From Euwallacea fornicatus (taxonomy: Eukaryota > Arthropoda > Insecta > Coleoptera > Curculionidae), in NCBI RefSeq assembly GCF_040115645.1, contig NC_089544.1, positions 6,758,001-6,822,000 of the forward strand: 64,000 bases of DNA. Direction: 5' to 3'. The translations under genes were made by a program, and so were the position numbers. The notes beneath the pieces were generated by a model. It was not told the origin of the DNA, ran no database searches, and saw only the letters and a program-made list of their open reading frames with translations. Position 1 is the first letter of the stretch. Every line of letters begins with the position of its first letter. Shown piece after piece: positions 45,501-60,712 of the stretch.

Positions 45501-48500
45501 AAATTTCTTAAAGAAAGTGTCCAATTAATCAGCTCGACGAGATTTTGAAGATGTCACAACACATCATGATTGCATGATGTTGAATTTCCAACAAAAAAAG
45601 TACTTTATGTGTTCCACACACAGCTTTTTTGACTTTTCAAACTGTGAAGCTCGATAACTTCGGCAAATGAGTATCAAATTTGTTAAAGGAAGTGTCCAAT
45701 TAATCAGCTCGACGAGATTTTGAAGATGTCACAACACATCATGATTGCATCTTGTTCAATTTCCAAGAAAAATAATACTTTAATTTCTCAAACACACAAC
45801 TTTTTTGACTTTTCAGATTTTGAAGCTCGATAAGTTCGGCAAATGAGTATCAAATTTGTTAAAGAAAGTGTCCAATTAATCAGCTCATCGAGATTTTGAA
45901 GATGTCACAACACATCATGATTGCATCTTGTTGAATTTCCAAGAAAAATAGTACTTTACGTGTTCAACACACAACTTTTTTGACTTTTCAAACTGTGAAG
46001 CTCGATAACTTCGGCAAATGAGTATCAAATTTGTTAAAGAAAGTGTCCAATTAATCAGCTCGACGAGATTTTGAAGATGTCACAACACATCATGATTGCA
46101 TCTTGTTGAATTTCCAACAAAAAAAGTACTTTATGTGTTCCACACACAACTTTTTTGACTTTACAAACTGTGAAGCTCGATAACTTCGGCAAATGAGTAT
46201 CAAATTTGTTAAAGGAAGTGTCCAATTAATCAGCTCGACGAGATTTTGAAGATGTCACAACACATCATGATTGCATCTTGTTCAATTTCCAAGAAAAATA
46301 ATACTTTAATTTCTCAAACACACAACTTTTTTGACTTTTCAGATTTTGAAGCTCGATAAGTTCGGCAAATGAGGACCAAATTTGTTAAACAAAGTGTCCA
46401 ATTAATCAGCTCGACGAGATTTTGAAGATGTCACAACACATCATGATTGCATTTTGTTGAATTTCCAAGAAAAATGGTACTTTATGTGTTCAACACAAAA
46501 CTTTTTTGACTTTTCAAACTGTGAAGCTCGATAACTTCGGCAAATGAGTATCAAATTTGTTAAAGAAAGTGTCCAATTAATCAGCTCGACGAGATTTTGA
46601 AGATGTCACAACACATCATGATTGCATTTTGTTGAATTTCCAAGAAAAATGGTACTTTATGTGTTCCACACACAACTTTTTTGACTTTTCAAACTGTGAA
46701 GCTCGATAACTTCGGCAAATGAGTATCAAATTTGTTAAAGGAAGTGTCCAATTAATCAGCTCGACGAGATTTTGAAGATGTCACAACACATCATGATTGC
46801 ATCTTGTTCAATTTCCAAGAAAAATAATACTTTAATTTCTCAAACACACAACTTTTTTGACTTTTCAGATTTTGAAGCTCGATAAGTTCGGCAAATGAGG
46901 ACCAAATTTGTTAAACAAAGTGTCCAATTAATCAGCTCGACGAGATTTTGAAGATGTCACAACACATCATGATTGCATTTTGTTGAATTTCCAAGAAAAA
47001 TGGTACTTTATGTGTTCAACACAAAACTTTTTTGACTTTTCAAACTGTGAAGCTCGATAACTTCGGCAAATGAGTATCAAATTTGTTAAAGAAAGTGTCC
47101 AATTAATCAGCTCGACGAGATTTTGAAGATGTCACAACACATCATGATTGCATCTTGTTCAATTTCCAAGAAAAATAATACTTTAATTTCTCAAACACAC
47201 AACTTTTTTGACTTTTCAGATTTTGAAGCTCGATAAGTTCGGCAAATGAGGACCAAATTTGTTAAACAAAGTGTCCAATTAATCAGCTCGACGAGATTTT
47301 GAAGATGTCACAACACATCATGATTGCATCTTGTTGAATTTCCAAGAAAAATAGTACTTTACGTGCTCAACAAACAACTTTTTAGACTTTTCAAATTTTG
47401 AAGCTCGATAAGTTCGGCAAATGAGGACAAAATTTGTTAAAGACATTGTCCAATTAATCAGCTCGACGAGATTTTGAAGATGTCACAACACATCATGATT
47501 GCATCTTGTTGAATTTCCAAGAAAAGTAGTACTTTATGTGTTCCACACACCTTTTTTTTGACTTTTCAAACTGTGAATCTCGATAACTTCGGCAAATGAG
47601 TATCAAATTTGTTAAAGAAAGTGTCCAATTAATCAGCTCGACAAGATTTTGAAGATGTCACAACACCTCATGATTGCATCTTGTTGAATTTCCAAGAAAA
47701 ATAGTACTTTACGTGTTCAACACACAACTTTTTTGACTTTTCAAACTGTGAAGCTCGATAACTTCGGCAAATGAGTATCAAATTTGTTAAACAAATTGTC
47801 CAATTAATCAGCTCGACGAGATTTTGAAGATGTCACAACACATCATGATTGCATCTTGTTGAATTTCCAAGGAAAATAGTACTTTATGTGTTCAACAAAC
47901 AACTTTTTTGACTTTTCAGATTTTGAAGCTCGATAATTTCGGCAAATGAGGACCAAATTTGTTAAACAAAGTGTCCAATTAATCAGCTCGACGAGATATT
48001 GAAGATGTCACAACACATCATGATTGCATCTTGTTGCATTTCCAAGAAAAATAGTACTTTATGTGTTTCACACACAACTTTTTTGACTTTTCAGATTTTG
48101 AAGCTCGATAATTTCGGCAAATGAGGACCACATTTGTTAAACAAAGTGTCCAATTAATCAGCTGGACGAGATTTTGAAGATGTCACAACACATCATGATT
48201 GCATCTTGTTGAATTTCCAAGAAAAATAGTACTTTATGTGTTCAACAAACAACTTTTTAGACTTTTCAAATTTTGAAGCTCGATAAGTTCGGCAAATGAG
48301 GACCAAATTTGTTAAACAAAGTGTCCAATTAATCAGCTCGACGAGATTTTGAAGATGTCACAACACATCATGATTGCATCTTGTTGAATTTCCAAGAAAA
48401 TAGTACTTTATGTGTTCAACACACAACTTTTTTGACTTTTCAAACTTTGAAGCTCGATAACTTCGGCAAATGAGTACCAAATTTGTTAAAGAAAATGTCC

Positions 48501-51500
48501 AATTAATCAGCTCGACCAGATTTTGAAGATGTCACAACACGTCATGATTGCATGATGTTGAATTTCCAAGAAAAATAGTACTATATGTGTTCAACACACA
48601 ACTTTTTTGACTTTTCAAACTGTGAAGCTCGATAACTTCGGCAAATGAGTATCAAATTTGTTAAAGAAAGTGTCCAATTAATCAGCTCGACGAGATTTTG
48701 AAGATGTCACAACACATCATGATTGCATGATGTTCAATTTCCAAGAAAAATAGTACTTTATGTGTTCAACACACAACTTTTTTGACTTTTCAAACTGTGG
48801 AGCTCGATAAGTTCGGCAAATGAGGACCAAATTTGTTAAAGAAAGTGTCCAATTAATCAGCTCGACGAGATTTTGAAGATGTCACAACACATCATGATTG
48901 CATCTTGTTGCATTTCCAAGAAAAATGGTACTTTATGTGTTCAACACACAACTTTTTTGACTTTTCAGATTTTGAAGCTCGATAATTTCGGCAAATGAGG
49001 ACCAAATTTGTTAAACAAAGTGTCCAATTAATCATCTCGACGAGATTTTGAAGATGTCACAACACGTCATGATTGCATGATGTTGAATTTCCAAGAAAAA
49101 TAGTACTATATGTGTTCAACACACAACTTTTTTGACTTTTCAAACTGTGAAGCTCGATAACTTCGGCAAATGAGTATCAAATTTGTTAAAGAAAGTGTCC
49201 AATTAATCAGCTCGACGAGATTTTGAAGATGTCACAACACATCATGATTGCATGATGTTCAATTTCCAAGAAAAATAGTACTTTATGTGTTCAACACACA
49301 ACTTTTTTGACTTTTCAAACTGTGGAGCTCGATAAGTTCGGCAAATGAGGACCAAATTTGTTAAAGAAAGTGTCCAATTAATCAGCTCGACGAGATTTTG
49401 AAGATGTCACAACACATCATGATTGCATCTTGTTGCATTTCCAAGAAAAATGGTACTTTATGTGTTCAACACACAACTTTTTTGACTTTTCAGATTTTGA
49501 AGCTCGATAATTTCGGCAAATGAGTACCAAATTTGTTAAACAAAGTGTCCAATTAATCAGCTCGACCAGATTTTGAAGATGTCACAACACGTCATGATTG
49601 CATGATGTTGAATTTCCAAGAAAAATAGTACTATATGTGTTCAACACACAACTTTTTTGACTTTTCAAATTTTGAAGCTCGATAAGTTCGGCAAATGAGG
49701 ACCAAATTTCTTAAAGAAAGTGTCCAATTAATCAGCTCGACGAGATTTTGAAGATGTCACAACACATCATGATTGCATGATGTTGAATTTCCAACAAAAA
49801 AAGTACTTTATGTGTTCCACACACAACTTTTTTGACTTTTCAAACTGTGAAGCTCGATAACTTCGGCAAATGAGTATCAAATTTGTTAAAGGAAGTGTCC
49901 AATTAATCAGCTCGACGAGATTTTGAAGATGTCACAACACATCATGATTGCATCTTGTTGAATTTCCAAGAAAAATGGTACTTTATGTGTTCAACACAAA
50001 ACTTTTTTGACTTTTCAAACTGTGAAGCTCGATAACTTCGGCAAATGAGGACCAAATTTGTTAAAGAAAGTGTCCAATTAATCAGCTTGACGAGATTTTG
50101 AAGATGTCACAACACATCATGATTGCATTTTGTTGAATTTCCAAGAAAAATGGTACTTTATGTGTTCAACACACAACTTTTTTGACTTTTCAAACTATGA
50201 AGCTCGATAACTTCGGCAAATGAGTATCAAATTTGTTAAAGAAAGTGTCCAATTAATCAGCTCGACGAGATTTTGAAGATGTCACAACACATCATGATTG
50301 CATCTTGTTGAATTTCCAAGAAAAATGGTACTTTATGTGTTCAACACACAACTTTTTTGACTTTTCAAATTTTGAAGCTCGATAAGTTCGGCAAATGAGG
50401 ACCAAATTTCTTAAAGAAAGTGTCCAATTAATCAGCTCGACGAGATTTTGAAGATGTCACAACACATCATGATTGCATCTTGTTGCATTTCCAAGAAAAA
50501 TGGTACTTTATGTGTTCAACACACAACTTTTTTGACTTTTCAGATTTTGAAACTCGATAATTTCGGCAAATGAGGGCCAAATTTGTTAAAGAAAGTGTCC
50601 AATTAATCAGCTCGACGAGATTTTGAAGATGTCACAACACATCATGATTGCATCTTGTTGCATTTCCAAGAAAAATGGTACTTTATGTGTTCAACACACA
50701 ACTTTTTTGACTTTTCAAACTGTGAAGCTCGATAACTTCGGCAAATGAGTATCAAATTTGTTAAAGGAAGTGTCCAATTAATCAGCTCGACGAGATTTTG
50801 AAGATGTCACAACACATCATGATTGCATTTTGTTGCATTTCCAAGAAAAATGGTACTTTATGTGTTCAACACACAACTTTTTTGACTTTTCAGATTTTGA
50901 AACTCGATAATTTCGGCAAATGAGGGCCAAATTTGTTAAAGAAAGTGTCCAATTAATCAGCTCGACGAGATTTTGAAGATGTCACAACACATCATGATTG
51001 CATCTTGTTGCATTTCCAAGAAAAATGGTACTTTGTGTGTTCAACACACAACTTTTTTGACTTTTCAAATTTTGAAGCTCGATAAGTTCGGCAAATGAGG
51101 ACCAAATTTCTTAAAGAAAGTGTCCAATTAATCAGCTCGACGAGATTTTGAAGATGTCACAACACATCATGATTGCATCTTGTTGCATTTCCAAGAAAAA
51201 TGGTACTTTATGTGTTCAACACACAACTTTTTTGACTTTTCAGATTTTGAAACTCGATAATTTCGGCAAATGAGGGCCAAATTTGTTAAAGAAAGTGTCC
51301 AATTAATCAGCTCGACGAGATTTTGAAGATGTCACAACACATCATGATTGCATCTTGTTGCATTTCCAAGAAAAATGGTACTTTATGTGTTCAACACAAA
51401 ACTTTTTTGACTTTTCAAACTGTGAAGCTCGATAACTTCGGCAAATGAGGACCAAATTTGTTAAAGAAAGTGTCCAATTAATCAGCTCGACGAGATTTTG

Positions 51501-54500
51501 AAGATGTCACAACACATCATGATTGCATCTTGTTGAATTTCCAAGAAAAATGGTACTTTATGTGTTCAACACAAAACTTTTTTGACTTTTCAAACTGTGA
51601 AGCTCGATAACTTCGGCAAATGAGGACCAAATTTGTTAAAGAAAGTGTCCAATTAATCAGCTCGACGAGATTTTGAAGATGTCACAACACATCATGATTG
51701 CATTTTGTTGAATTTCCAAGAAAAATGGTACTTTATGTGTTCAACACACAACTTTTTTGACTTTTCAAACTATGAAGCTCGATAACTTCGGCAAATGAGT
51801 ATCAAATTTGTTAAAGAAAGTGTCCAATTAATCAGCTCGACGAGATTTTGAAGATGTCACAACACATCATGATTGCATCTTGTTGAATTTCCAAGAAAAA
51901 TGGTACTTTATGTGTTCAACACACAACTTTTTTGACTTTTCAAATTTTGAAGCTCGATAAGTTCGGCAAATGAGGACCAAATTTGTTAAAGAAAGTGTCC
52001 AATTAATCAGCTCGACGAGATTTTGAAGATGTCACAACACATCATGATTGCATCTTGTTGCATTTCCAAGAAAAATGGTACTTTATGTGTTCAACACACA
52101 ACTTTTTTGACTTTTCAGATTTTGAAACTCGATAATTTCGGCAAATGAGGGCCAAATTTGTTAAAGAAAGTGTCCAATTAATCAGCTCGACGAGATTTTG
52201 AAGATGTCACAACACATCATGATTGCATCTTGTTGCATTTCCAAGAAAAATGGTACTTTATGTGTTCAACACACAACTTTTTTGACTTTTCAAATTTTGA
52301 AGCTCGATAAGTTCGGCAAATGAGGACCAAATTTCTTAAAGAAAGTGTCCAATTAATCAGCTCGACGAGATTTTGAAGATGTCACAACACATCATGATTG
52401 CATGATGTTGAATTTCCAACAAAAAAAGTACTTTATGTGTTCCACACACAACTTTTTTGACTTTTCAAACTGTGAAGCTCGATAACTTCGGCAAATGAGT
52501 ATCAAATTTGTTAAAGGAAGTGTCCAATTAATCAGCTCGACGAGATTTTGAAGATGTCACAACACATCATGATTGCATCTTGTTGAATTTCCAAGAAAAA
52601 TGGTACTTTATGTGTTCAACACACAACTTTTTTGACTTTTCAAACTATGAAGCTCGATAACTTCGGCAAATGAGTATCAAATTTGTTAAAGAAAGTATCC
52701 AATTAATCAGCTCGACGAGATTTTGAAGATGTCACAACACATCATGATTGCATCTTGTTGAATTTCCAAGAAAAATGGTACTTTATGTGTTCAACACACA
52801 ACTTTTTTGACTTTTCAAACTATGAAGCTCGATAACTTCGGCAAATGAGTATCAAATTTGTTAAAGAAAGTGTCCAATTAATCAGCTCGACGAGATTTTG
52901 AAGATGTCACAACACATCATGATTGCATGATGTTGAATTTCCAACAAAAAAAGTACTTTATGTGTTCCACACACAACTTTTTTGACTTTTCAGATTTTGA
53001 AACTCGATAATTTCGGCAAATGAGGGCCAAATTTGTTAAAGAAAGTGTCCAATTAATCAGCTCGACGAGATTTTGAAGATGTCACAACACATCATGATTG
53101 CATCTTGTTGCATTTCCAAGAAAAATGGTACTTTATGTGTTCAACACACAACTTTTTTGACTTTTCAAATTTTGAAGCTCGATAAGTTCGGCAAATGAGG
53201 ACCAAATTTCTTAAAGAAAGTGTCCAATTAATCAGCTCGACGAGATTTTGAAGATGTCACAACACATCATGATTGCATGATGTTGAATTTCCAACAAAAA
53301 AAGTACTTTATGTGTTCCACACACAACTTTTTTGACTTTTCAAACTGTGAAGCTCGATAACTTCGGCAAATGAGTATCAAATTTGTTAAAGGAAGTGTCC
53401 AATTAATCAGCTCGACGAGATTTTGAAGATGTCACAACACATCATGATTGCATCTTGTTCAATTTCCAAGAAAAATAATACTTTAATTTCTCAAACACAC
53501 AACTTTTTTGACTTTTCAGATTTTGAAGCTCGATAAGTTCGGCAAATGAGGACCAAATTTGTTAAACAAAGTGTCCAATTAATCAGCTCGACGAGATTTT
53601 GAAGATGTCACAACACATCATGATTGCATTTTGTTGAATTTCCAAGAAAAATGGTACTTTATGTGTTCAACACACAACTTTTTTGACTTTTCAAACTATG
53701 AAGCTCGATAACTTCGGCAAATGAGTATCAAATTTGTTAAAGAAAGTATCCAATTAATCAGCTCGACGAGATTTTGAAGATGTCACAACACATCATGATT
53801 GCATCTTGTTGAATTTCCAAGAAAAATAGTACTTTAGGTGCTCAAAGACACACATTTTTTGACTTTTCAAATTTTGAAGCTCGATAACTTCGGCAAATGA
53901 GTATCAAATTTGTTAAAGAAAGTGTCCAATTAATCAGCTCGACGAGATTTTGAAGATGTCACAACACATCATGATTGCATGATGTTGAATTTCCAACAAA
54001 AAAAGTACTTTATGTGTTCCACACACAACTTTTTTGACTTTTCAAACTGTGAAGCTCGATAACTTCGGCAAATGAGTATCAAATTTGTTAAAGAAAGTGT
54101 CCAATTAATCAGCTCGACGAGATTTTGAAGATGTCACAACACATCATGATTGCATTTTGTTGAATTTCCAAGAAAAATGGTACTTTATGTGTTCCACACA
54201 CAACTTTTTTGACTTTTCAAACTGTGAAGCTCGATAACTTCGGCAAATGAGTATCAAATTTGTTAAAGGAAGTGTCCAATTAATCAGCTCGACGAGATTT
54301 TGAAGATGTCACAACACATCATGATTGCATCTTGTTCAATTTCCAAGAAAAATAATACTTTAATTTCTCAAACACACAACTTTTTTGACTTTTCAGATTT
54401 TGAAGCTCGATAAGTTCGGCAAATGAGGACCAAATTTGTTAAACAAAGTGTCCAATTAATCAGCTCGACGAGATTTTGAAGATGTCACAACACATCATGA

Positions 54501-57500
54501 TTGCATTTTGTTGAATTTCCAAGAAAAATGGTACTTTATGTGTTCAACACAAAACTTTTTTGACTTTTCAAACTGTGAAGCTCGATAACTTCGGCAAATG
54601 AGTATCAAATTTGTTAAAGAAAGTGTCCAATTAATCAGCTCGACGAGATTTTGAAGATGTCACAACACATCATGATTGCATCTTGTTCAATTTCCAAGAA
54701 AAATAATACTTTAATTTCTCAAACACACAACTTTTTTGACTTTTCAGATTTTGAAGCTCGATAAGTTCGGCAAATGAGGACCAAATTTGTTAAACAAAGT
54801 GTCCAATTAATCAGCTCGACGAGATTTTGAAGATGTCACAACACATCATGATTGCATTTTGTTGAATTTCCAACAAAAAAAGTACTTTATGTGTTCCACA
54901 CACAACTTTTTTGACTTTTCAAACTGTGAATCTCGATAACTTCGGCAAATGAGTATCAAATTTGTTAAAGAAAGTGTCCAATTAATCAGTTCGACGAGAT
55001 TTTGAAGATGTCACAACACATCATGATTGCATCTTGTTGAATTTCCAAGAAAAATAGTACTTTATGTGTTTCACACACCTTTTTTTTGACTTTTCAAACT
55101 ATGAAGCTCGCTAACTTCGGCAAATGAGTATCAAATTTGTTAAAGAAAGTGTCCAATTAATCAGCTCGACAAGATTTTGAAGATGTCACAACACCTCATG
55201 ATTGCATCTTGTTGAATTTCCAAGAAAAGTAGTACTTTATGTGTTCCACACACCTTTTTTTTGACTTTTCAAACTATGAAGCTCGATAACTTCGGCAAAT
55301 GAGTATCAAATTTGTTAAAGAAAGTGTCCAATTAATCAGCTCATCGAGATTTTGAAGATGTCACAACACATCATGATTGCATCTTGTTCCATTTCCAAGA
55401 AAAATAATACTTTAATTTCTCAAACACACAACTTTTTTGACTTTTCAGATTTTGAAGCTCGATAAGTTCGGCAAATGAGGACCAAATTTGTTAAACAAAG
55501 TGTCCAATTAATCAGCTCGACGAGATTTTGAAGATGTCACAACACATCATGATTGCATTTTGTTGAATTTCCAAGAAAAATGGTACTTTATGTGTTCAAC
55601 ACAAAACTTTTTTGACTTTTCAAACTGTGAAGCTCGATAACTTCGGCAAATGAGTATCAAATTTGTTAAAGAAAGTGTCCAATTAATCAGCTCGACGAGA
55701 TTTTGAAGATGTCACAACACATCATGATTGCATTTTGTTGAATTTCCAAGAAAAATGGTACTTTATGTGTTCCACACACAACTTTTTTGACTTTTCAAAC
55801 TGTGAAGCTCGATAACTTCGGCAAATGAGTATCAAATTTGTTAAAGGAAGTGTCCAATTAATCAGCTCGACGAGATTTTGAAGATGTCACAACACATCAT
55901 GATTGCATCTTGTTCAATTTCCAAGAAAAATAATACTTTAATTTCTCAAACACACAACTTTTTTGACTTTTCAGATTTTGAAGCTCGATAAGTTCGGCAA
56001 ATGAGGACCAAATTTGTTAAACAAAGTGTCCAATTAATCAGCTCGACGAGATTTTGAAGATGTCACAACACATCATGATTGCATTTTGTTGAATTTCCAA
56101 GAAAAATGGTACTTTATGTGTTCAACACAAAACTTTTTTGACTTTTCAAACTGTGAAGCTCGATAACTTCGGCAAATGAGTATCAAATTTGTTAAAGAAA
56201 GTGTCCAATTAATCAGCTCGACGAGATTTTGAAGATGTCACAACACATCATGATTGCATCTTGTTCAATTTCCAAGAAAAATAATACTTTAATTTCTCAA
56301 ACACACAACTTTTTTGACTTTTCAGATTTTGAAGCTCGATAAGTTCGGCAAATGAGGACCAAATTTGTTAAACAAAGTGTCCAATTAATCAGCTCGACGA
56401 GATTTTGAAGATGTCACAACACATCATGATTGCATCTTGTTGAATTTCCAAGAAAAATAGTACTTTATGTGTTTCACACACCTTTTTTTTGACTTTTCAA
56501 ACTATGAAGCTCGCTAACTTCGGCAAATGAGTATCAAATTTGTTAAAGAAAGTGTCCAATTAATCAGCTCATCGAGATTTTGAAGATGTCACAACACATC
56601 ATGATTGCATCTTGTTGAATTTCCAAGAAAATAGTACTTTACGTGCTCAACAAAGAACTTTTTTGACTTTTCAAATTTTGAAGTTCGATAAGTTCGGCAA
56701 ATGAGGACCAAATTTGTTAAACAAAGTGTCCAATTAATCAGCTCGACGAGATTTTGAAGATGTCACAACACATCATGATTGCATCTTGTTGAATTTCCAA
56801 GAAAAATAGTACTTTACGTGCTCAACAAACAACTTTTTAGACTTTTCAAATTTTGAAGCTCGATAAGTTCGGCAAATGAGGACAAAATTTGTTAAAGACA
56901 TTGTCCAATTAATCAGCTCGACGAGATTTTGAAGATGTCACAACACATCATGATTGCATCTTGTTGAATTTCCAAGAAAAGTAGTACTTTATGTGTTCCA
57001 CACACCTTTTTTTTGACTTTTCAAACTGTGAATCTCGATAACTTCGGCAAATGAGGACAAAATTTGTTAAAGACATTGTCCAATTAATCAGCTCGACGAG
57101 ATTTTGAAGATGTCACAACACATCATGATTGCATCTTGTTGAATTTCCAAGGAAAATAGTACTTTATGTGTTCAACAAACAACTTTTTTGACTTTTCAGA
57201 TTTTGAAGCTCGATAATTTCGGCAAATGAGGACCAAATTTGTTAAACAAAGTGTCCAATTAATCAGCTCGACGAGATATTGAAGATGTCACAACACATCA
57301 TGATTGCATCTTGTTGCATTTCCAAGAAAAATAGTACTTTATGTGTTTCACACACAACTTTTTTGACTTTTCAGATTTTGAAGCTCGATAATTTCGGCAA
57401 ATGAGGACCACATTTGTTAAACAAAGTGTCCAATTAATCAGCTCGACGAGATTTTGAAGATGTCACAACACATCATGATTGCATCTTGTTGAATTTCCAA

Positions 57501-57719
57501 GAAAATAGTACTTTATGTGTTCAACACACAACTTTTTTGACTTTTCAGATTTTGAAGCTCGATAACTTCGGCAAATGAGTACCAAATTTGTTAAAGAAAA
57601 TGTCCAATTAATCAGCTCGACCAGATTTTGAAGATGTCACAACACGTCATGATTGCATGATGTTGAATTTCCAAGAAAAATAGTACTATATGTGTTCAAC
57701 ACACAACTTTTTTGACTTT

Positions 57720-60712
57720 TCAAACTGTGAATCTCGATAACTTCGGCAAATGAGTATCACATTTGTTAAAGAAAGTGTCCAATTAATCAGCTCATCGAGA
57801 TTTTGAAGATGTCACAACACATCATGATTGCATCTTGTTGAATTTCCAAGAAAAATAGTACTTTACGTGCTCAACAAACAACTTTTTTGACTTTTCAAAT
57901 TTTGAAGCTCGATAAGTTCGGCAAATGAGTATCAAATTTGTTAAAGAAAGTGTCCAATTAATCAGCTCGACGAGATTTTGAAGATGTCACAACACATCAT
58001 GATTGCATCTTGTTGAATTTCCAAGGAAAATAGTACTTTATGTGTTCAACACACAACTTTTTTGACTTTTCAAACTGTGAATCTCGATAACTTCGGCAAA
58101 TGAGTATCAAATTTGTTAAAGAAAGTGTCCAATTAATCAGCTCATCGAGATTTTGAAGATGTCACAACACATCATGATTGCATCTTGTTGAATTTCCAAG
58201 AAAATAGTACTTTACGTGCTCAACAAAGAACTTTTTTGACTTTTCAAATTTTGAAGTTCGATAAGTTCGGCAAATGAGGACCAAATTTGTTAAACAAAGT
58301 GTCCAATTAATCAGCTCGACGAGATTTTGAAGATGTCACAACACATCATGATTGCATCTTGTTGCATTTCCAAGAAAATAGTACTTTACGTGCTCAACAA
58401 ATAACTTTTTTGACTTTTCAAATTTTGAAGTTCGATAAGTTCGGCAAATGAGGACCAAATTTGTTAAACAAAGTGTCCAATTAATCAGCTCGACGAGATT
58501 TTGAAGATGTCACAACACATCATGATTGCATGATGTTGAATTTCCAAGAAAATAGTACTTTACGTGCTCAACAAATAACTTTTTTGACTTTTCAGATTTT
58601 GAAGCTCGATAATTTCGGCAAATTAGGACCAAATTTGTTAAAGAAAGTGTCCAATTAATCAGCTCGACGAGATTTTGAAGATGTCACAACACATCATGAT
58701 TGCATCTTGTTGCATTTCCAAGAAAAATGGTACTTTATGTGTTCAACACACAACTTTTTTGACTTTTCAGATTTTGAAGCTCGATAATTTCGGCAAATGA
58801 GGACCAAATGTGTTAAAGAAAGTGTCCAATTAATCAGCTCGACGAGATTTTGAAGATGTCACAACACATCATGATTGCATCTTGTTGCATTTCCAAGAAA
58901 AATGGTACTTTATGTGTTCAACACACAACTTTTTTGACTTTTCAGATTTTGAAGCTCGATAATTTCGGCAAATGAGGACCAAATTTGTTAAAGAAAGTGT
59001 CCAATTAATCAGCTCGACGAGATTTTGAAGATGTCACAACACATCATGATTGCATCTTGTTGAATTTCCAAGAAAAATAGTACTTTACGTGCTCAACAAA
59101 GAACTTTTTTGACTTTTCAAATTTTGAAGCTCGATAAGTTCGGCAAATGAGTATCAAATTTGTTAAAGAAAATGTCCAATTAATCAGCTCCACGAGATTT
59201 TGAAGATGTCACAACACATCATGATTGCATCTTGTTGCATTTCCAAGAAAAATGGTACTTTATGTGTTCAACACACAACTTTTTTGACTTTTCAAACTGT
59301 GAATCTCGATAACTTCGGCAAATGAGTATCACATTTGTTAAAGAAAGTGTCCAATTAATCAGCTCATCGAGATTTTGAAGATGTCACAACACATCATGAT
59401 TGCATCTTGTTGAATTTCCAAGAAAAATAGTACTTTACGTGCTCAACAAAGAACTTTTTTGACTTTTCAAATTTTGAAGCTCGATAAGTTCGGCAAATGA
59501 GTATCAAATTTGTTAAAGAAAGTGTCCAATTAATCAGCTCCACGAGATTTTGAAGATGTCACAACACATCATGATTGCATCTTGTTGAATTTCCAAGGAA
59601 AATAGTACTTTATGTGTTCAACACACAACTTTTTTGACTTTTCAAACTGTGAATCTCGATAACTTCGGCAAATGAGTATCAAATTTGTTAAAGAAAGTGT
59701 CCAATTAATCAGCTCATCGAGATTTTGAAGATGTCACAACACATCATGATTGCATCTTGTTGAATTTCCAAGAAAATAGTACTTTACGTGCTCAACAAAG
59801 AACTTTTTTGACTTTTCAAATTTTGAAGTTCGATAAGTTCGGCAAATGAGGACCAAATTTGTTAAACAAAGTGTCCAATTAATCAGCTCGACGAGATTTT
59901 GAAGATGTCACAACACATCATGATTGCATCTTGTTGCATTTCCAAGAAAATAGTACTTTACGTGCTCAACAAATAACTTTTTTGACTTTTCAAATTTTGA
60001 AGTTCGATAAGTTCGGCAAATGAGGACCAAATTTGTTAAACAAAGTGTCCAATTAATCAGCTCGACGAGATTTTGAAGATGTCACAACACATCATGATTG
60101 CATGATGTTGAATTTCCAAGAAAATAGTACTTTACGTGCTCAACAAATAACTTTTTTGACTTTTCAGATTTTGAAGCTCGATAATTTCGGCAAATGAGGA
60201 CCAAATTTGTTAAAGAAAGTGTCCAATTAATCAGCTCGACGAGATTTTGAAGATGTCACAACACATCATGATTGCATCTTGTTGCATTTCCAAGAAAAAT
60301 GGTACTTTATGTGTTCAACACACAACTTTTTTGACTTTTCAGATTTTGAAGCTCGATAATTTCGGCAAATGAGGACCAAATGTGTTAAAGAAAGTGTCCA
60401 ATTAATCAGCTCGACGAGATTTTGAAGATGTCACAACACATCATGATTGCATCTTGTTGCATTTCCAAGAAAAATGGTACTTTATGTGTTCAACACACAA
60501 CTTTTTTGACTTTTCAGATTTTGAAGCTCGATAATTTCGGCAAATGAGGACCAAATTTGTTAAAGAAAGTGTCCAATTAATCAGCTCGACGAGATTTTGA
60601 AGATGTCACAACACATCATGATTGCATCTTGTTGAATTTCCAAGAAAAATAGTACTTTACGTGCTCAACAAAGAACTTTTTTGACTTTTCAAATTTTGAA
60701 GCTCGATAAGTT
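57720..60712 (+). repeat. Nine-monomer (1572-bp) tandem duplication
   Basis: TGAGTATCACATTTG at 57751 recurs at 59323, and CCAAATGTGTTAAAG at 58804 recurs at 60376, both shifted by 1572 bp with the intervening cassette order kept. Copy 1 is about 57720-59140 and copy 2 about 59292-60712. Confidence 0.87.
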
